NCBI GenBank assembly: GCA_026195895.1 | Contig: JAPHRO010000077.1 | Span: 1 to 36,808, forward strand | DNA length: 36,808 nucleotides | Origin: Gammaproteobacteria bacterium | Lineage (GTDB): Bacteria; Pseudomonadota; Gammaproteobacteria; SZUA-229 | Reading direction: 5' to 3' | Shown here: positions 7,136 to 15,587 of the stretch, one piece after another | How the letters are laid out: the number at the start of each line of letters is the position of its first letter | Numbering within the stretch: position 1 is the first letter of the stretch | The notes under the pieces: model-generated | Told to the model about the DNA's origin: nothing | Seen by the model: only the letters and a program-made list of their open reading frames with translations | Database searches by the model: none | Translations under genes and position numbers: made by a program

Positions 7136-9502
7136 ATGACAGTAACTAGAGCTTTTTTACTAACCCGGCAGTGGCAGGACACATCCCACGGCATAAAGCT
7201 CGAACTATGGTTCAGCAGTGACACCGGGCCTGTTCTGGTCGAGATAGAACAGCAGCAAACAATCTTTTTTATTCTGCAAACAGACATAAGCCTGGTCACA
7301 GAATTATTGTCTCGGCTAAATAATGTACAGATAAAACCGCTGCAATTGAAAAGCTTTAACTTTGAAGATATTGCCGGGGTTTATTTTTCATCGCAGCAAC
7401 AACTTTATCGTGCGCGAGATATTTTACAAAAAAATGATATTCGTTGTTTTGAATCCGACATCAGGCCTGCCGAACGTTTTCTGACGGAACGATTTATTAC
7501 CGGTCCCGTGAAATTTAACACAAACAACCACAGACCAAATAAAGCACTAAAAAACCCCAAACTGTTACCCAGCGAATACATCCCTCAATTAACAGCACTC
7601 TCTCTGGATATTGAAACCGCTTACGACAGCAATGAGCTGTACTCAATTGCTTTTGTTTCAAAAAAAATTCAACGCGTATTAATGATTGGTAATGACAATA
7701 ACTCAAATAATATTGAGTACCTGGAAAATGAAAAATCCCTGTTAATGCGCTTTTTATATTGGGTGGAAACCATTAACCCTGATATTTTCATTGGCTGGAA
7801 TGTAGTTAATTTTGATTTTAGATTTTTACAGAAAAAAGCTGACCAACATCGAGTCCCTTTAAATCTTGGCAGAAATAAAAATTCTATTAGCTGGCGACAG
7901 GCACAGACTGATACCGGTCATTATTTTTTACATATTCCAGGCCGAATAGTACTGGATGGTATAGATACATTAAAAAGCGCCACTTACCAATTCAGCAGCT
8001 TCTCTCTTGACTCTGTTGGACAACAGTTACTTGGCCGCGGAAAACTCATTCAAGCAGACAACAAACAGGACCCTCTTTATAAGGCAAAAGAAATAAAACA
8101 TCTGTTTCATAATGACAAAACCGCACTGGCCGCGTACAACCTGGAAGACTGCCAACTGGTCTGGGATATTTTCGAACACACGGATCTCATTAATTTTGCA
8201 ATAGAACGTGCTCGACTTACTGGACTTGAAATGAATCGTAGCGGCGGCTCTGTGGCTGCCTTTGATAACCTGTATCTACCCCGCCTGCATCGTAAAGGTT
8301 TTGTTGCACCAAATATTGGCGACTACCATGACCAACTATCCGCCCCCGGCGGATACGTAATGAATTCAAAACCAGGACTGCATAACAGCGTTATAGTGCT
8401 GGATTATAAAAGTCTGTACCCCAGTATTATCCGAACCTTCAAAGTTGACCCCTATGCCCGCATAGCAGCCAAAAACACCCGCAGCGATGACATTATTCCC
8501 GGCTTTAATGGTGCTACTTTTTCTAAAAAAGAAAATATATTACCCGCAATAATCGAACAACTCTGGCAGGCAAGAGACAAAGCCAAACATGAAAACAACA
8601 ATGCTCTGTCGCAAGCAATTAAAATTATTATGAATTCGTTTTATGGCGTACTCGGCACACCCGGCTGTCGTGTCCATGATGCTCGACTAACCAGCTCGAT
8701 CACCAAACGCAGTCATCAGATAATTAAACAGACGGTAAAATTAATTGATCAGCAAGGTTATACCGTCATATACGGTGATACAGATTCCGTATTTGTCTCG
8801 CTGGAAAAGCAAGTCAACAATGAAGATGCCGACAAAATCGGTAAGCAGCTAGTAGATAATGTCAACAGCTACTGGAAAAACCAGCTGCAACTGGAGTTTG
8901 GTATTGAATCATTCCTGGAAATGGAATATGAAACGCATTTTATACGCTTTTTTATGCCGACAATTCGCGGCTCTGAAAAAGGTAGCAAGAAGCGCTATGC
9001 CGGTTTAATAAAAAACACAGACGGCACTACAAAAATTGTTTTCAAAGGCCTGGAAACCGTACGTACAGACTGGACTGAACTGGCCCGCAGTTTTCAACAA
9101 ACATTGTATAAATTAATTTTTAACAATCAGTCTTTTGAAGATTATATACGGCAGACAGTCTGTGATCTGAAGCAGGGCAAACTGGATCAGCAACTAACTT
9201 ACAGAAAACGCCTGCGACAGAAACTAAGCGACTACAAAAAAAATATTCCACCCCATGCGCGCGCAGCCATTAAAGCAGAAAGTATTTTTCACTCCAATGG
9301 CTCTCCCTCACTCTACAAAAATACCGGCTGGATAGAATATGTCATTACGGTGCATGGCCCAGAAACACTGGAATGCCAGACATCGCCGCTGGATTATGAA
9401 CATTATATCGACAAACAGCTAACGCCTATCGCAGACACCATCTTAAATGTCATCGGCCATTCCATGACACCCATCATCCAGAATCAGAAAGAATTGTTTT
9501 AA
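7136..9502 (+). CDS. polB: DNA polymerase II (family B)
   Basis: A 788-aa family B polymerase, the expected size for E. coli Pol II (783 aa). All exonuclease and polymerase motifs are seen in order: Exo I (LSLDIETAYDS), Exo II (FIGWNVVNFDFRFLQ), Exo III (YNLEDCQLVWDIF), polymerase motif A (LDYKSLYPSIIRTFKVDP), motif B (KIIMNSFYGVLGTPGCR) and motif C (YGDTDSVFV). Both catalytic aspartates and the proofreading residues are present, so it should be active. Pol II acts in replication restart and translesion synthesis and belongs to the SOS response in E. coli; I did not find a convincing LexA box here. Start context: CCCCCC precedes the ATG and no ribosome-binding site is visible. Confidence 0.97.
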   Translation: MTVTRAFLLTRQWQDTSHGIKLELWFSSDTGPVLVEIEQQQTIFFILQTDISLVTELLSRLNNVQIKPLQLKSFNFEDIAGVYFSSQQQLYRARDILQKNDIRCFESDIRPAERFLTERFITGPVKFNTNNHRPNKALKNPKLLPSEYIPQLTALSLDIETAYDSNELYSIAFVSKKIQRVLMIGNDNNSNNIEYLENEKSLLMRFLYWVETINPDIFIGWNVVNFDFRFLQKKADQHRVPLNLGRNKNSISWRQAQTDTGHYFLHIPGRIVLDGIDTLKSATYQFSSFSLDSVGQQLLGRGKLIQADNKQDPLYKAKEIKHLFHNDKTALAAYNLEDCQLVWDIFEHTDLINFAIERARLTGLEMNRSGGSVAAFDNLYLPRLHRKGFVAPNIGDYHDQLSAPGGYVMNSKPGLHNSVIVLDYKSLYPSIIRTFKVDPYARIAAKNTRSDDIIPGFNGATFSKKENILPAIIEQLWQARDKAKHENNNALSQAIKIIMNSFYGVLGTPGCRVHDARLTSSITKRSHQIIKQTVKLIDQQGYTVIYGDTDSVFVSLEKQVNNEDADKIGKQLVDNVNSYWKNQLQLEFGIESFLEMEYETHFIRFFMPTIRGSEKGSKKRYAGLIKNTDGTTKIVFKGLETVRTDWTELARSFQQTLYKLIFNNQSFEDYIRQTVCDLKQGKLDQQLTYRKRLRQKLSDYKKNIPPHARAAIKAESIFHSNGSPSLYKNTGWIEYVITVHGPETLECQTSPLDYEHYIDKQLTPIADTILNVIGHSMTPIIQNQKELF

Positions 9503-9689
9503 ATCGTATAAATTTCAATATTACGCTATTCAATCACCCTGCAGCAGCAATTATCTCAATATCGACGCTATTCATTGCCCCCCGGATAGAATATATAAAT
9601 AATCATTCATCCTAAACCCAACAAACATACACGCTTATAGAATCATGGACTATATTTAAGGCAACTAACAAAAACAAGCAGCATAAACC

Positions 9690-10754
9690 ATGACCACCTA
9701 TTTTCTGCGTTCCCCCAGACTACTATTTTCAGTATTAATTTACCTGTCAGCAATACCATACGCAGCAATGGCCCTGCCAGTGGTGAGCGAGAAAATTATT
9801 TTCCTGAATGAAGATGGCAAAAACTATGTACGCTATGACACCTCGCGAACCAATCATCCCAGTTACAGCATATGGTTTGAGAAAGACGAGTCATCATCAC
9901 CCGAGGACCATCTAAAAGATTACTTATATATTTACCCCAACCAGTATAAATGGGATACGACATCACAACCAGGTTATGACTTACTCAAAATCGCTTCTGG
10001 CAACTATGCCACTCTGGTACAGGAAAAACTGGACAGGAATAACGAGATCACTATCGGCGAGGATGGTGTATACACCTATACCAACTGGGATAATAAAACT
10101 CGAACTCCGGAAAACCACTATGGTATCTGGAACAAACCAGAAAATTTTTCTCAACTGGTGTATGCCTGGGTATTTCCTCAAAATTTCAATATCATCAGTT
10201 ACCACTCCAACCGTAAGGGCAACTGGGTAAAACGTAATAACACCATCACCTATTACGGTAACAACGTCAATGATCTGGTATTCACAATCAAATACCAGCC
10301 ACGCACTAATCTAATGTATAGAGAACTGGTCAAAACCCTGAATGAGCTGGAACAGATAAAATTAGAACAGGATACAAAAGGCGTTAAAATAACGCTGGCA
10401 GCAACCGTACTATTTTCTTCAGGCAGCAGTGAACTTAGTCACAGGGGAAAATCCATTTTAGCCCGGCTATCCAGCGCACTACGCAATCAGAACGACACCA
10501 GAATCATTATTGAAGGCCACACTGACAACATTGATATCAGGGGCAAACTGGAAAGAAAATACAAAACCAACTGGGAACTGTCTGCAGCACGTTCTTTAAA
10601 CGTGCTACATTATTTAGCTGAAAATAAAATATCTGAGACACGGCTTGAAGCAAGATCACATGGCGCACAACGACCTGTCGCATCGAACGACACCAGACAG
10701 GGCAGAGCCAGAAACCGTCGCATTGAAATAATGATAAAAAACATACCGCAGTAA
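9690..10754 (+). CDS. OmpA-family protein with a novel N-terminal domain
   Basis: A 354-aa exported protein. Residues 1-30 form a signal peptide ending near AMA-LP. Residues 31-205 are an aromatic-rich domain (IWFEKDESSSPEDHL, YTNWDNKTRTPENHYGIW) that I do not recognise. The C-terminal 130 residues are an OmpA/MotB peptidoglycan-binding domain: ATVLFSSGSSELSHRGKSI, then IIIEGHTDNID, WELSAARSLNVLHYL and GRARNRRIEIMI. It is expected to be periplasmic or outer-membrane-associated and anchored to murein. It lies 187 bp after polB and has a hairpin downstream. Confidence 0.88.
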   Translation: MTTYFLRSPRLLFSVLIYLSAIPYAAMALPVVSEKIIFLNEDGKNYVRYDTSRTNHPSYSIWFEKDESSSPEDHLKDYLYIYPNQYKWDTTSQPGYDLLKIASGNYATLVQEKLDRNNEITIGEDGVYTYTNWDNKTRTPENHYGIWNKPENFSQLVYAWVFPQNFNIISYHSNRKGNWVKRNNTITYYGNNVNDLVFTIKYQPRTNLMYRELVKTLNELEQIKLEQDTKGVKITLAATVLFSSGSSELSHRGKSILARLSSALRNQNDTRIIIEGHTDNIDIRGKLERKYKTNWELSAARSLNVLHYLAENKISETRLEARSHGAQRPVASNDTRQGRARNRRIEIMIKNIPQ

Positions 10755-10770
10755 TTGCATTTAATAACCA

Positions 10771-10804
10771 GCAAAGCCAGGCAGCAATACCTGCCCGGCT
10801 TTGC
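10771..10804. terminator. hairpin between convergent genes
   Basis: GCAAAGCC and GGCTTTGC arms with a further inner GGCAG/CTGCC pairing form a strong stem with one mismatch. No clear T-run follows on either strand, but its position between the OmpA-family stop (10754) and the convergent small gene stop (10831) fits a shared terminator. Confidence 0.5.
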
Positions 10805-10830
10805 CGAATAAGACTTTATAAAATCAATAA

Positions 10831-10974
10831 TCAATCATAGTAGTCACTATCAGTGATATCGGTCGGTTCCTGATATTCGTGGTTACACCCTGCCGAGGCA
10901 CTACCAGAAAATAGAACTGAAGATGCAAACATTGCAGCAATCATTGCAAAAATAAAACGTAATTTAGTATTCAT
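10831..10974 (-). CDS. 47-residue secreted peptide, unknown function
   Basis: A small gene of 47 codons. The start region MNTKLRFIFAMIAAMFASSV continues LFSGSASA, a textbook signal peptide with a signal-peptidase site after ASA. The mature part is only about 19 residues: GCNHEYQEPTDITDSDYYD, very acidic with a single cysteine, a histidine and three tyrosines. The ATG is preceded by AGGAG at 9-bp spacing, which makes a chance frame unlikely. The cysteine right after the cleavage region could be a lipidation site, though the lipobox (SAGC) is poor. It is convergent with the OmpA-domain gene. I do not recognise the family. Confidence 0.65.
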   Translation of the reverse strand: MNTKLRFIFAMIAAMFASSVLFSGSASAGCNHEYQEPTDITDSDYYD

Positions 10975-11179
10975 ATTATTTAACTCCTGGGGAGGTAATA
11001 TTTATATGCACGATATTCATTGCACACTTTCTAAGACTTGATTAATGGCCTACAGTTCAAAAAACATACTGATGGCTTTAATCACTCACAAGTCATTTAT
11101 CTCTATTACTACAAATAAACAACTAACAATATAGACCTCGGAAGTGGTTTTATTATTCCCGGGACAGGCCATAAACTTT

Positions 11180-11208
11180 TTGTGTCATTAGTCAAACATT
11201 GCTATAAG
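11180..11208 (+). promoter_or_regulatory. putative sigma70 promoter of fdxA
   Basis: TTGTGT (11180-11185), a 17-bp spacer, and TATAAG (11203-11208), about 70 bp before the fdxA start. The rest of 10975-11179, between the small peptide gene and this promoter, is AT-rich and shows no gene. Confidence 0.5.
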
Positions 11209-11285
11209 TAAAGTCCATAAGGCTGGTATCTATATAAGCAATCTCGACTATGCTTGAATAACATCTTTAGCGACAAGGAACCTCT

Positions 11286-11609
11286 ATGACCTATGTAGTG
11301 ACCGAAAACTGTATCAAGTGCAAATATACCGATTGCGTAGATGTCTGCCCCGTAGACTGTTTTCATGAAGGGCCTAACTTTCTGGTCATAGACCCTGAAG
11401 AATGTATTGATTGCCAGTTATGTGAACCGGAATGCCCGGTTAATGCCATCTATGCTGAAGACGATCTGCCACCAGATCAGCGAAATTTCCTGGCTATAAA
11501 TGCAGAACTGGCTCCGCAGTGGCCGGTGATAAATGAAATCAAATCGCCGCCGGCAGATGCCAAAGACTGGGAAAATGTTGAGGGAAAATTAAAATACCTG
11601 GAAAAATAA
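11286..11609 (+). CDS. fdxA: 7Fe ferredoxin (3Fe-4S/4Fe-4S), FdxA type
   Basis: A 107-aa ferredoxin of normal length for the FdxA/Azotobacter FdI class. Cysteines C9, C17, C21 and C25 in the first motif ([19 protein letters not shown]) and C40, C43, C46 and C50 in the second ([13 protein letters not shown]) provide ligands for a [3Fe-4S] and a [4Fe-4S] cluster. It carries low-potential electrons in the cytoplasm; the partner is not evident here. A good ribosome-binding site (AAGGA) lies 7 bp before the ATG. The last 71 bp overlap the convergent cyclic-nucleotide-binding gene, with no terminator visible between the two. Confidence 0.96.
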   Translation: MTYVVTENCIKCKYTDCVDVCPVDCFHEGPNFLVIDPEECIDCQLCEPECPVNAIYAEDDLPPDQRNFLAINAELAPQWPVINEIKSPPADAKDWENVEGKLKYLEK

Positions 11610-12087
11610 TCAGTTGAAGCTGATCATCGATCTCATGCTGGTTCAAGCCCCAGGCAAACAGACTACTGCTACGCTCATTGGATTTGCGTAAATCCCTTGC
11701 CAGACGCTGCAGCCATTCTTTGAACAGGTGATAGGCCTCCTTCGGGTGTGCATCCAGATAATCAATCAACACATCACGATTGAGCCTGACCAGTTTGACA
11801 TCATCACTGGCCACTACTGAAGCACTGCGAGGAGAACCATCAAACAAATTTAATTCTCCAAAAGTATCCCCTGGCGCAAGCTCACTAAAACCTGATTGAA
11901 TATGGCGGCCATCATGCAAAACTACGCGTTTATTGATTCTCACATGGCCTTCAAGAATATAATACACATCCAGGCTTTCTTCACCTTCCAGCATAATACG
12001 TGAACCGGATTTGTATTCCATAAATTTACAGGCGTTTGAATTCGTAAATTCTGGCGTTTCAAGAAATTTTTTTAATATTGATGACAT
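11539..12087 (-). CDS. cyclic nucleotide-binding (CAP-ED) domain protein
   Basis: 182 aa from the ATG at 12087; an in-frame TTG at 12102 would add five residues and is less likely. The core (about residues 20-130) is a cNMP-binding beta-roll: [27 protein letters not shown], then the phosphate-cassette-like [24 protein letters not shown] with the GELxLFDGxPRSA pattern of true nucleotide binders. No DNA-binding helix-turn-helix follows; instead a helix and a tail (about 25 residues, [14 protein letters not shown]) are encoded antisense to the end of fdxA. It is therefore probably a stand-alone sensor or regulatory subunit rather than a transcription factor. Confidence 0.85.
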   Translation of the reverse strand: MSSILKKFLETPEFTNSNACKFMEYKSGSRIMLEGEESLDVYYILEGHVRINKRVVLHDGRHIQSGFSELAPGDTFGELNLFDGSPRSASVVASDDVKLVRLNRDVLIDYLDAHPKEAYHLFKEWLQRLARDLRKSNERSSSLFAWGLNQHEIDDQLQLIIFPGILIFPQHFPSLWHLPAAI

Positions 12088-12138
12088 GCTGCTACCACTC
12101 AAGTACTCAAATAGTTTTATCTATATTATTACAGAACG

Positions 12139-12152
12139 ATAACACTTGTTAT
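12139..12152. repeat. inverted repeat upstream of the cNMP-binding gene
   Basis: ATAACA-CT-TGTTAT, 6-bp arms, about 50 bp before the start of the minus-strand gene. This is a possible operator. The surrounding interval 12088-12300 is AT-rich; a plus-strand 70-codon frame inside it looks spurious. Confidence 0.3.
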
Positions 12153-12300
12153 ACAACAATATTTACATCACTGCTTTTAGTCATTATTTTTTCATACGAC
12201 TTAAACCCACTGCTATCCCATAAACTTATAAAAAGAAGGCTTAACTCCTTACTGATTGATCAGTTTTTTGTTTCAGAGACTTCACTTTGATGTGAATATA

Positions 12301-12328
12301 AACCGCGGCCATCTGGTCGCGGTTTTTT
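12301..12328 (+). terminator. strong terminator without an obvious upstream gene
   Basis: AACCGCGGCC-ATCT-GGTCGCGGTT is a 10-bp stem (one G-T pair) with a 4-base loop, followed by six T in total, and is strongly directional for the plus strand. The nearest plus-strand gene, fdxA, ends about 690 bp earlier, so it may end a long fdxA read-through or an unrecognised transcript. Confidence 0.8.
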
Positions 12329-12373
12329 ATTTATTGCTGTCAATTCAGATAATACTATTTATGCATCCCGGCA

Positions 12374-12389
12374 GCTCCGGGCCCGGAGC
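12374..12389. repeat. perfect GC-rich 16-bp palindrome
   Basis: GCTCCGGGCCCGGAGC is a perfect palindrome in an AT-rich gap, about 70 bp past the end of the minus-strand cusA-like gene. It could help end the efflux operon transcript, but no T-run follows. The remainder of 12329-12460 shows no gene. Confidence 0.45.
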
Positions 12390-12460
12390 AATTAAAGCAA
12401 GCCATATTTATAATATTCCATTTTCTCAGTAGCAGAGATTGTTTTGAAATAAAAAACTTC

Positions 12461-15400
12461 CTACATTTTTAGTCCTGATTTTTTCCATAGTAAAAATACC
12501 GCAGGAATAACCATCAGGGTTAACACAGTAGCGCTCACCATGCCCCCCACCATCGGTGCGGCAATCCGCCGCATCACTTCTGAACCAGTACCACCACCTA
12601 ACATAATGGGCAATAAACCCGCTATAATCGCAGCGACTGTCATCATAATAGGCCGCACACGCAACAGGGCGCCTTCGGTGACGGCCGCGCGCAAATCATT
12701 CAGATTTAAAGCTCTTTTCTCCTGCCGCGCCCTTGCTTCATGTTCACGTAGCGCCTGATTCAAATACACCAGCATAATCACGCCAATTTCCACCGCCACG
12801 CCGGCCAGCGCAATAAAACCCACACCTACCGCAACCGACATGTTGTAATCCAGCAAATACAGCAACCAGAAACCGCCAATCAAAGCCAGCGGCAAGGTAC
12901 CCATAATAATCAGCACCTCACTGAACTTGCGGAAATTTAAATACAGCAACAGCACGATAATAATCAACGTCACCGGCACCACTGTGGTGAGTCTTTCTTT
13001 GGCGCGCACCATATATTCATATTGGCCAGACCAGGCGATTGAATACCCCGGCGGTAATTTAACCTGCTGATTGACTATTGCCTGGGCCTCCGATACATAA
13101 GAACCAAGATCACGTCCTTTGATGTCAACAAAAACCCAGCCATTGGGTCGCGCATTTTCACTTTTAATCATCGCCGGGCCGTCATCCACTTTTATCTCCG
13201 CCACTTCACTTAAAGCGATGTGCGCACCTATCGGTGTCACAACAGGCAACTGTTTTAATTTTTCCAGCGAATCACGAATATCTCTTGGATAACGAATATT
13301 AACCGGGTAGCGTTCCAGTCCTTCTATCGTCTGGGTAATACTCATGCCACCAACCGCAGTACGAATAACCTCCTGCACATCTGCAATGTTCAAGCCGAAA
13401 CGCGAAGCGGTTAACCGATCGATATCAACGGTAACATAGCGACCACCGGCTACGCGTTCAGAATATGCCGACACTGTGCCATCAACTTTTAACACTGCAT
13501 CTTCAACCTGTTTACCAATTTTTTCGATGACCGATAAATCCGGCCCAGATACCTTTATCCCAACCGGAGTTTTTATGCCGGTAGCCAACATATCGATGCG
13601 TGTTTTAATTGGCATCACCCAGGCATTGGTTAAACCGGGAAACTGAACCAACTGATCCAGCTCCTGTTTTAACTTATCCATAGTCATACCTTCTCGCCAT
13701 TGATCTCTGGGTTTTAACTGGATAGTGGTTTCGATCATGGTTAAAGGCGCAGGATCGGTGGCTGTTTCAGCCCGTCCCACTTTGCCAAAAGTACGTTTAA
13801 CTTCCGGTACGGAGCTAATTAACTTATCGGTTTGTTGCAATAGCTCCTGCGCCTTACCCACCGAGACACCCGGGAAAGTCGTTGGCATATACATCAGATC
13901 TCCCTCATCCAGATCCGGCATAAATTCGGAACCGATCTGCGTGACTGGCCAGAAACCGACAACCACTAATAACAGTGCAACACTCAAAACTATTTTTGGT
14001 GCCTTGAGTATGGAATTGATAAAAGGACGATAAGCCGCTATCAAAACTCGGTTAACAGGATTCTTATGTTCGGGCGTGATTTTTCCACGAATAAAATATC
14101 CCATAAGCACCGGCACCAGGGTAATAGACAATCCCGCAGCCGCCGCCATGGCAAAGGTTTTCGTATAAGCTAATGGCGCAAACATACGACCTTCCTGCGC
14201 TTCCAGCGTGAATACTGGCAGAAAACTTAGCGTGATAATTAACAGGGAAAAGAACAGTGCCGGCCCGACTTCAATTGACGCTTTAGCAATTAATGCCCAG
14301 CGATTTTCGTTTGTCAGACCTTCACGCTCGATATGTTTATGTACATTTTCAATCATCACGATGGCCGCATCCACCATGGCACCAATCGCGATAGCAATAC
14401 CGCCCAGGGACATAATGTTGGCATTAATACCCTGCTGATACATAATGACGAAAGCGCAGAGTATGCCGACGGGCAAAGACAGAATAACCACCAACGATGA
14501 ACGCAGGTGAAATAGAAATACAGCACACACCAGGGCCACCACCAGAAATTCTTCGATTAATTTACCTTCCAGTGTTTCCACTGCACGGTTAATCAAACTG
14601 GAGCGATCATAGGTTTCAATTATTTCAACGCCTTCGGGCAATCCATTTTTTAATACTTCGAGTTTTGCTTTTACCTTACTGATCACTGTCAGTGCATTTT
14701 CGCCCCAGCGCATAACAACGATACCGCCAACCACTTCGCCCTCGCCATCCAGTTCAGCAATGCCGCGACGAAGACGGGGCCCCAGACGAATTTCCGCCAC
14801 ATCTTTCATTAAAATCGGCGTCCCCGATTTATTCATTCCCAGCGGAATATTTTCGAGATCTTTTTTATTACTAAGATAACCGGTAACCCGAACCATATAT
14901 TCCGCTTCGGCCATTTCAATAACCGAACCACCGACTTCCTGATTGGCTCTTTGAATGGCTTTGCGAATTTTCCCTAAGGGTATGCCATAGGCGCGTAGTC
15001 GGTCCGGATCCAGCACCACCTGATACTGTTTCACCATGCCGCCGACGGTAGCGACTTCCGAAACACCCGGTACAGTTTGCAATTCAAATTTTAAAAACCA
15101 GTCCTGCAGGGAGCGTAACTGTGACAAATCATGCTGCCCGGTTTTATCAACCAGGGCATATTCATAAACCCAGCCCACACCGGTGGCGTCAGGCCCTAAC
15201 TGGGGTTTTGCCTGCGCCGGTAATTTACTGGCCACCTGGCTTAAATATTCCAGCACCCGAGCACGCGCCCAGTAAAGATCAGTACCATCTTCAAAGATCA
15301 CATAGACATAAGAATCACCAAAAAAAGAGTAGCCGCGAACATTAACCGCTTTCGGCACCGACAGCATTGCTGTGGTTAATGGATAAGTTACCTGATCTTC

Positions 15401-15583
15401 TACCACTCGCGGTGACTGGCCGGGGTAAGGTGTTTTAATAATGACCTGCACATCAGATAAATCCGGTATCGCATCAAGCGGCGTATTTTTTACCGAATAA
15501 ATACCCAGACCGGTCAACAAGACCGTCAGCAACAAAACCAGAAAACGATTTTTAATCGACCATAAAATAATATTGGCAATCAT
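12461..15583 (-). CDS. cusA: CusA-type Cu(I)/Ag(I) RND efflux pump
   Basis: A 1040-aa inner-membrane RND permease of the heavy-metal efflux class, full length. The opening (NTPLDAIPDLSDVQVIIKTPYPGQ) is characteristic. TM4 carries GAMVDAAIVMIENVHKHIE, with the proton-relay aspartate at residue 405, the same number as in E. coli CusA. The three methionines that bind copper in E. coli CusA (M573, M623, M672) have counterparts at M566 (YMPTTFPG), M616 (LTMIETT) and M665 (RIDMLATGIK), a constant offset of seven. This favours monovalent copper/silver over the divalent Czc substrates. A GGAGGA ribosome-binding site overlaps the end of the adaptor gene 4 bp upstream. It forms a tripartite pump with the next two genes. 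Confidence 0.95.
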   Translation of the reverse strand: MIANIILWSIKNRFLVLLLTVLLTGLGIYSVKNTPLDAIPDLSDVQVIIKTPYPGQSPRVVEDQVTYPLTTAMLSVPKAVNVRGYSFFGDSYVYVIFEDGTDLYWARARVLEYLSQVASKLPAQAKPQLGPDATGVGWVYEYALVDKTGQHDLSQLRSLQDWFLKFELQTVPGVSEVATVGGMVKQYQVVLDPDRLRAYGIPLGKIRKAIQRANQEVGGSVIEMAEAEYMVRVTGYLSNKKDLENIPLGMNKSGTPILMKDVAEIRLGPRLRRGIAELDGEGEVVGGIVVMRWGENALTVISKVKAKLEVLKNGLPEGVEIIETYDRSSLINRAVETLEGKLIEEFLVVALVCAVFLFHLRSSLVVILSLPVGILCAFVIMYQQGINANIMSLGGIAIAIGAMVDAAIVMIENVHKHIEREGLTNENRWALIAKASIEVGPALFFSLLIITLSFLPVFTLEAQEGRMFAPLAYTKTFAMAAAAGLSITLVPVLMGYFIRGKITPEHKNPVNRVLIAAYRPFINSILKAPKIVLSVALLLVVVGFWPVTQIGSEFMPDLDEGDLMYMPTTFPGVSVGKAQELLQQTDKLISSVPEVKRTFGKVGRAETATDPAPLTMIETTIQLKPRDQWREGMTMDKLKQELDQLVQFPGLTNAWVMPIKTRIDMLATGIKTPVGIKVSGPDLSVIEKIGKQVEDAVLKVDGTVSAYSERVAGGRYVTVDIDRLTASRFGLNIADVQEVIRTAVGGMSITQTIEGLERYPVNIRYPRDIRDSLEKLKQLPVVTPIGAHIALSEVAEIKVDDGPAMIKSENARPNGWVFVDIKGRDLGSYVSEAQAIVNQQVKLPPGYSIAWSGQYEYMVRAKERLTTVVPVTLIIIVLLLYLNFRKFSEVLIIMGTLPLALIGGFWLLYLLDYNMSVAVGVGFIALAGVAVEIGVIMLVYLNQALREHEARARQEKRALNLNDLRAAVTEGALLRVRPIMMTVAAIIAGLLPIMLGGGTGSEVMRRIAAPMVGGMVSATVLTLMVIPAVFLLWKKSGLKM

Positions 15584-15587
15584 TTGC

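Noticed and set aside
7136-9502. Phage-type family B polymerase
   Set aside because: The length, motif spacing and Exo motifs match cellular Pol II, and no phage genes are nearby.
12078-12290. 70-codon plus-strand frame ending just before a strong terminator
   Set aside because: It begins inside the cNMP-binding gene on the other strand, lacks a ribosome-binding site and has a random-looking composition. Only the terminator is kept, as a puzzle.
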